Assembly (NCBI RefSeq): GCF_040807025.1
Contig: NC_090982.1
Span: 53,179,112 to 53,243,111, forward strand
DNA from: Struthio camelus
Taxonomy: Eukaryota; Chordata; Aves; Struthioniformes; Struthionidae
Direction of reading: 5' to 3'
DNA length: 64,000 nucleotides
Both the position numbers and the translations under genes were made by a program. How positions within the stretch are numbered: the stretch's first letter is position 1; each line of letters opens with the position of its first letter. The notes beneath the pieces were generated by a model. The model did no database searches and had not been told where the DNA came from. It was given only the letters and a program-made list of their open reading frames with translations. This document shows positions 58,660 to 64,000 of the stretch, piece after piece.

Positions 58660-58990
58660 GATATGATAATGAGGGTTAGGCCCCAAATGTGATTAACTTG
58701 GGAATCAATGAACACTGCTAGATGGTGAGTGTAATTTATTTATATTGTTCTGTAAGTAATGAATTGAATAAAATGATTAGTGATGTTACTCATCTCTTGT
58801 TATCTCTATAGAAATATGGGTGTAAATAGTGATGTACGCCTGAGAATATTGAATTAAAGATTCCTTTTCTTCTAAATTATTATCTCTTGTAGCAATAAAC
58901 AAGCAGAGGGAAAAACTGTAAAGCAACTTCTTTTTAATTTATATATATATAAAACCCATGAATTATTAGCTGTTTTTTATTTTATGTATT
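58660..58990. promoter_or_regulatory. AT-rich block, candidate conserved element
   Basis: Non-repetitive AT-rich stretch with several AATTTATT, TTAATTTATA and GAATTATTAGC motifs. No coding potential. Conservation is not known. Confidence 0.25.
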
Positions 58991-61900
58991 ACAGAGCACT
59001 TAGCTCATTGCTACTGCTAATCAAATAAATCATTATTAAGGCTTCTGCATGGAGAGAAATGAGACCATAAAATAGGCATGAAATTGCATAGCTGTTGAAT
59101 AGACACTCTCTTAAATAAGCAGTACACAACGAAGATGTATATAATTCCTCATAAAATAAGACGTACAGCAAAATAAAATAAAATGCAGTACTGTAACTAC
59201 AGTACAGTATTACAGTAGCTGTAAGGCAAAGACCTGCGGGGGAGGCTGACTCACCCAGCGGCCTCTTCTGCCTTTGAAATGAGAGACCCTCTTCCCAAAG
59301 GGTGCTCAGGGCCGCCGGCCCCGCTCCCCCAACCCCGATGGGCACGTCTGCAGCTGCACGTCAGTGGGCAGTGGACACGGCCGTGCCAACGACGTTTTTA
59401 ACACCGAGAAATGGGAAGAACCAGTAGCACAGCTAAGGGTTGGCGTCATCCAGGAAGCGGATCCCGCCCCAAAACCACAACGCTTCTGATCGTGCTGGAA
59501 TGAAGAGAGTGGGATTTTTTCGAGTAGTTCACCTGTTTTTCAACGTTGTTTCTCGGTGAGAAACATAACACAACCTTGGAAACAGAGAGAAAAGGCTCCG
59601 GGCCAAGGAGCCACCAAACTGGAGGTGAGTAGAAAGCATTTGATACGTTCAATCCCAGGCATGTTCTTTGTTAAAATCAGTAACAGATGTTTTGAAATAC
59701 ATCTGTGATAATGGTTTTTCAGTGTTGATAGGGGTTCTAATTGCTTCTGTCAAGGATTAAATAATCCTGAAGCTCTTATTAGCAATTCCTTGATAGCATG
59801 TGCTAAACTAGAGGTTTCTAAGCAAAGATAAAGCTCTAAGCAGTTTAGCAAAGTGCTTTTGCATCCCACTGCGCTGCGCAGATCTATCTCCTGGCTTTTT
59901 AATTAAACCCAGGCTGAACCCTCAGTTTTCTCCTCCCATATCAAAGCAAGCAGATGAGCTAGGAGGCCTTACAGCGTTTAGACCGGGTGAGTACACAGAG
60001 CTAACCGTTTGACAGCAGGAAAAACTAGCACTTTTGGAGCCAGTCACTCATATTGTGAGAGCACATGGTGGTCTAGGCTGCTGGGGGAGCAGGCAGCAGT
60101 TCGGGGGCTGCGAACTCTGCAGAGGTGCTTCCTACGGCCACCTCGCATGAGGCTGCCGGGAAGACTGACACAGGGGCGGCAAAGGCAAAGGGAGAGGCAG
60201 GCCCTGTGACCCACGCACCAGCTTCTGTAAAAGGATGCATAGTTTCAATATTATGTTGTGTAGGCAGCAGAGAAACCACAACTGGTATTTGAACGTGTTT
60301 TTGCTTCTAGGTCGCACTATTTTGGTTCATCCCTTAGCTTGATTGCTTCATCTTTCTTAAATTTTAAGACCCTGAGGGATCCTATAATCAACTGGTTGGA
60401 CTTCCTACATAACATGTGTCATCAAAAAATCTTGCAGTGGCTAAAGTTAGGAGAACATGACCTTAAGCAATTGACCTTGACCTATGTTTTGATGTGGGAT
60501 CAAATCTCAAGAACTGGAGTCAAAACGTTACATTTCTTGGTCTGTTCGGGTCACGCAAAATTCAAACATTAACAATATAATTCCTCTCACTTTTTTTTTC
60601 ACTACAACAAACTGATGACACATGTGCCTAACAATCTTCTGAAAGAAGAGTGATCAAATGTATACAGAACATATTAAAATAGCAAGTCCTTCAACATAAA
60701 TCTGTCTGCAATACTGTTCAGAACATGGGTTCAACTGGTTCATAATTGTGTAATTGCAAGAACTTTCCCTTTTTACTTGGACTGATGCCAGTTTTAGTCC
60801 TTGTTTTCAAAGGCAAAGGTGGAAAAACAATTAATACTTGCACACACTTTAACTGGCTGGTTCTGCCAGTTTGAAGCTGCGTGGCTCTGCTTGAGTTAGA
60901 GTAGGGTGCTGCCTGCAAATATTTTAACTCACCTGTTCTAAGAAACAGAACTACAGGGCTTATTTTCCATGTCAGTTAGAGTGAGGTATTGTGTTTGCAA
61001 ATCCCTGCCACGCCACCTGGCTGTGACAGCCCTCGTGCTGAATGAAAAAACTGGCAGAAAGCTCTCCAGCCCTCGCACCTTTCAGGGGTTTCCTCTTTTC
61101 TGAGGAGCATCCTCTGAGATGCTCTGAAAACAGAGCCTTCCTTATTCTGGTTGCTACCTCTAAAGATATTGGCACATTCAGAAGAATCATCAGGCCACTG
61201 AAAAACCTCTCAAAATGAAGCTGGAAATTAGGATAACTTAAAAGGCCAGGCAAAGCAAAGACCTGGAGGAGTAGTGTGTTTATGTATACTTAGTATCTGG
61301 GCTCGAGCTTTCATGTGAACAAAGCAGCAGGAGAGGAGAAGAGGTGCTACGGACTCGCGTACTGGCTCCTCCGTGAGTCTGCTGGGAGCGTGCAGCTCTG
61401 GTCTTCAGCCCTAGCCCCACCTTGCAGAAGGCTGGAATTCAAGTGACAGGTTCAGAAGTTTTAGGTAAACTTTAGGTGGTTTTAGCGGGCCCACAGGCTG
61501 TTGCAAACACTTCTGAGAGCAGGGATGCTGTCTATATCGATAAGGCCTTTCTTTCCTACACCTTAATGACACTAGTAAACTCAAGAGCATGTGGAAGCAG
61601 AGCTTATCCTTTTAGAGAAGTGGCTGGCTTCAAACCCAGGAGGAATGAATTTGCCTTTGTCTAACTGAAGCCTTTCCAAGCAGAGGATGCAGAGAGCAAG
61701 CATACACTTTCCAGGAGCGTATGGGAGTAAAAGGTGCCAAGAAGGCATTTATTCCCCATCCGTGGTGCACAACTGCTGGCCTATAGTGCACTCGCCCTGT
61801 GCCGTGGGGCGCGTGGAGGTTACTTCTGCCCCTACTCTGCCGACGGCTTTGGGGCAGCTTTGCTTTCGGTTGAATCAAGGACACGAAAGCTGAACTGCTT

Positions 61901-64000
61901 GGGGCAGGCTGCAGACAGTGCTGGGCTGGTGATGAGAAACAGGCACGCGGCTTTCCAGGCCGTACCTGCCATGCAAATGAGTAGAGGCCCTCGGTTCCCA
62001 GGGCTGCCAATCCAGCAGAAGGGCTCATTTTCAGACAGCAGCAATGACAGATTTTATTACATAATGTAAACACAGGAAAACATACTGGCTGACATCAAAC
62101 AACGCACATCGAAGAGGAGACTATGCAGATTGGTAAAGCTGACAAATTGTCATAGTTAAAAATCACATATACCAGGAAGAAATTCTGTTCTCAGTGTTTC
62201 AAACGCAACCTTGTCAGAATTAGCACGTTTGCATCAGTGTCATCAAAACCAACGCTTTAGGCCCATAGAATGCCTTCAGCGCTGTAACAATCCAAATAGG
62301 TGTTTAAGAGTTAGATTGAATAATAAACATTTGTCTGATGTTGCCAACAAGGAAGCATAGTAAATAACCATAGCACACTCAGGAGTGTCTGTAGTGCATT
62401 GTTTGCATTGCATCATGAATTGTGAATGCATGGATTAAAGTGACTCTATAGGAAAAGCAATTGTAAAGGGTTTCTGGAAGCCAAGTGTCCACGTCGGTGA
62501 AACACATGTAATACCAGCTTATGCAATAGTAATTTAACATACACACTTTTTAATTAAAAAAAAAAAGATTTAGAAAGCATAAGTGAAATAGCAGAGTTGC
62601 AGACCAGGACTTTGTTATAAATAGTGCACCAGTGCCACAACAGCACCAAATTGTCCCCTTTGATAGGAGCAACTGAAAGTCTCAGGAAAGCCAAAGAACA
62701 GATCCTGATTACTGCATTCTCTAATCAAAGGTCATACTTTACCCTGAAACTGATAGTTTCTCCTTTCCTTTTTTGAAACTTCAGGTTTAGTCTCATTAAT
62801 TCTCTCAGCCTCAAATAGCCAGGGCCCTGAAAGCGATTGCCAAGGAAACAAGGGTACATACTCAAGCGATACCAAACACGAGCTCCCCATGCAGCCAGCA
62901 GCCACTTTGCAAGTTTGCTGGGCAGCTCAGAAAAACAGCAAGTAAACCACAAATATACCTGATGCTAAACTCTCCAGAATTCTGTCCCCTGGGAGCAGGG
63001 AAAATACTTAAAATTAAAATAAAAATCTGAAAAGGTGCACAAAACTTGCCTCCTTAGCATGTCAGAGCAGAAGCAGCCAGGCGGAGAGATTACAAGTTCC
63101 CCGGTCCTCTGGGATGGCTGATGCCAGCAGATTTGTGTTTGCTGTTGTTTCTAGGAAACCTGGCTGCCTGCTCCCGTGAGGAAGTGTACTGAGGAACAGT
63201 AGGTGCATTTCTCTTGCATATCCCATCCCCATCTAGATGAACGTGCTGGAGTTATGATCTCTGATTCTCTTCTGGGAAAGAGTGGTGGACTCAGGAGTCA
63301 CTCTTCTCTCTCACTGCCGTGAGAGGAACACGAGGGGTGCATCCCACACGAGGGGTGTCGGGGGGTCAGCCAAAGGTGGCACAATGCAAACCTTGCCCTA
63401 CTGCTCCATAAGCTCATGACAGGGACTCGGGCTTGACACAGATCAGCCCTACTTCGGGTGCTGCAGGGTCCTTCCTGCTCCAGCTGCTAAGTTTTGCTCA
63501 GCTCCATGTTCCTCCATGTGTCCTTACGAATATCTGTACACATAGAGAGGGATTAGACACAAATTGATCTGGCGTAAATGGTCAGAGAAGTACATGGCCA
63601 GCCCTCTATGTATCAGTAAAATCTCCTCGTGGGTTGCTTGTGTCACTTAACACTCACCATTGTGTGCAGGGTACAATGCAGAACTGAAAATGTCAGGATG
63701 CAAAAGTGCAAAATGACAATTTCTTTCTTTTTGTTGATGCTTCTGTAAATAGCAAATGACAGATTTTTTTACAGACATATGTCAAAAGGAACAGCTGACT
63801 ATGTAAGAAAAGTAAAAGGCCCTTAAGGAAATATCTCTAAGCATAAACAATATCTTATCTTGAGAAAACAAACTATAAATCAATGTAAATCCTTCTGTGA
63901 TACTGTTAGAGATAATGTATCTTATAACAACTGGACAGCTCCACTAGCAGAGTCAAAACATCTCCATACTGAATACGCCAGTCCCCGTTTTCATTTCTGT

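Larger units (their letters stand above)
49564..64000 (-). other. FAM81B 5' intron(s) and/or upstream region
   Basis: Over 14 kb without a secure exon. It must contain or precede the FAM81B N-terminal exon(s). Simple repeats lie at 52196-52240 (GAAA/GA), 53764-53778 and 59171-59184 (AAAAT type), with a 22-bp tandem duplication at 52331-52370. AT-rich blocks at 52740-52930 and 58660-58990 look like candidate regulatory elements. Open frames such as 49679-50314 and 57143-57628 show no recognisable domain. Confidence 0.6.

Noticed and set aside
60073..60317. Overlapping - strand open frames rich in proline and alanine
   Set aside because: Two frames are open over the same GC-rich segment and neither resembles FAM81B's N terminus or any known protein.
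62836..63159. Two RFX X-box-like sequences (ATTGCCAAGGAAAC at 62836 and GTTTCTAGGAAAC at 63147) that might mark a ciliary-type FAM81B promoter
   Set aside because: The degenerate X-box consensus is expected roughly once per 700 bp by chance when spacers and both strands are counted, and there is no exon nearby to anchor a promoter.
1..64000. tRNA, rRNA, CRISPR or prokaryotic operon features
   Set aside because: None were seen. The window is intron-rich vertebrate DNA without such structures, and no cloverleaf or box A/B sequence was recognised.

Overview
This is a stretch of vertebrate nuclear DNA, most likely from a bird. It has intron-rich genes with GT-AG splice sites, AATAAA poly(A) signals, many microsatellites and very few recognisable transposons: one solo LTR and one possible decayed CR1 end in 64 kb. 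Two genes are recognised from spliced exon translations. SKIC3 (TTC37) is on the + strand and FAM81B is on the - strand, and they meet tail to tail as in human 5q15. Regions homologous to human 5q lie largely on the Z chromosome in birds, so a Z-linked origin is plausible. That is inference, because the sequence itself does not prove the species or chromosome.

Layout. Positions 1-22,085 hold the 3' part of SKIC3. There are 14 coding exons (317-21203), whose phases all join without a break to encode about the last 560 residues, followed by a roughly 0.88 kb 3' UTR ending at paired AATAAA signals (22053-22066). The third intron in the window carries a 443-bp solo LTR (5653-6095) with a 5-bp target-site duplication, ending about 100 bp before the next exon. 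Positions 22,086-26,108 are the convergent gap plus the presumed FAM81B 3' UTR. Positions 26,109-49,563 hold seven FAM81B coding exons on the - strand (about 348 codons, the whole coiled-coil body to the stop). The N-terminal exon(s) must lie above 49,563. One weak candidate is at 51202-51233, and the rest of the window up to 64,000 is FAM81B first intron and/or upstream DNA with no other gene recognised.

Function. SKIC3 is the TPR scaffold of the Ski complex, which feeds cytoplasmic mRNA to the exosome. FAM81B is a poorly characterised coiled-coil protein. Nothing suggests that the two act together; they are simply syntenic neighbours.

No new gene system was found. The more notable observations are a 65-bp uninterrupted alternating purine-pyrimidine tract, an in-frame 54-nt SKIC3 exon with an all-T polypyrimidine tract and a weak donor, a cluster of short CpG-dense islets inside FAM81B introns, AT-rich homeobox-type blocks that look like conserved non-coding elements, and the small last FAM81B exon that is easily missed. 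All exon boundaries were assigned by eye from splice signals, reading phase and remembered similarity to the human proteins.
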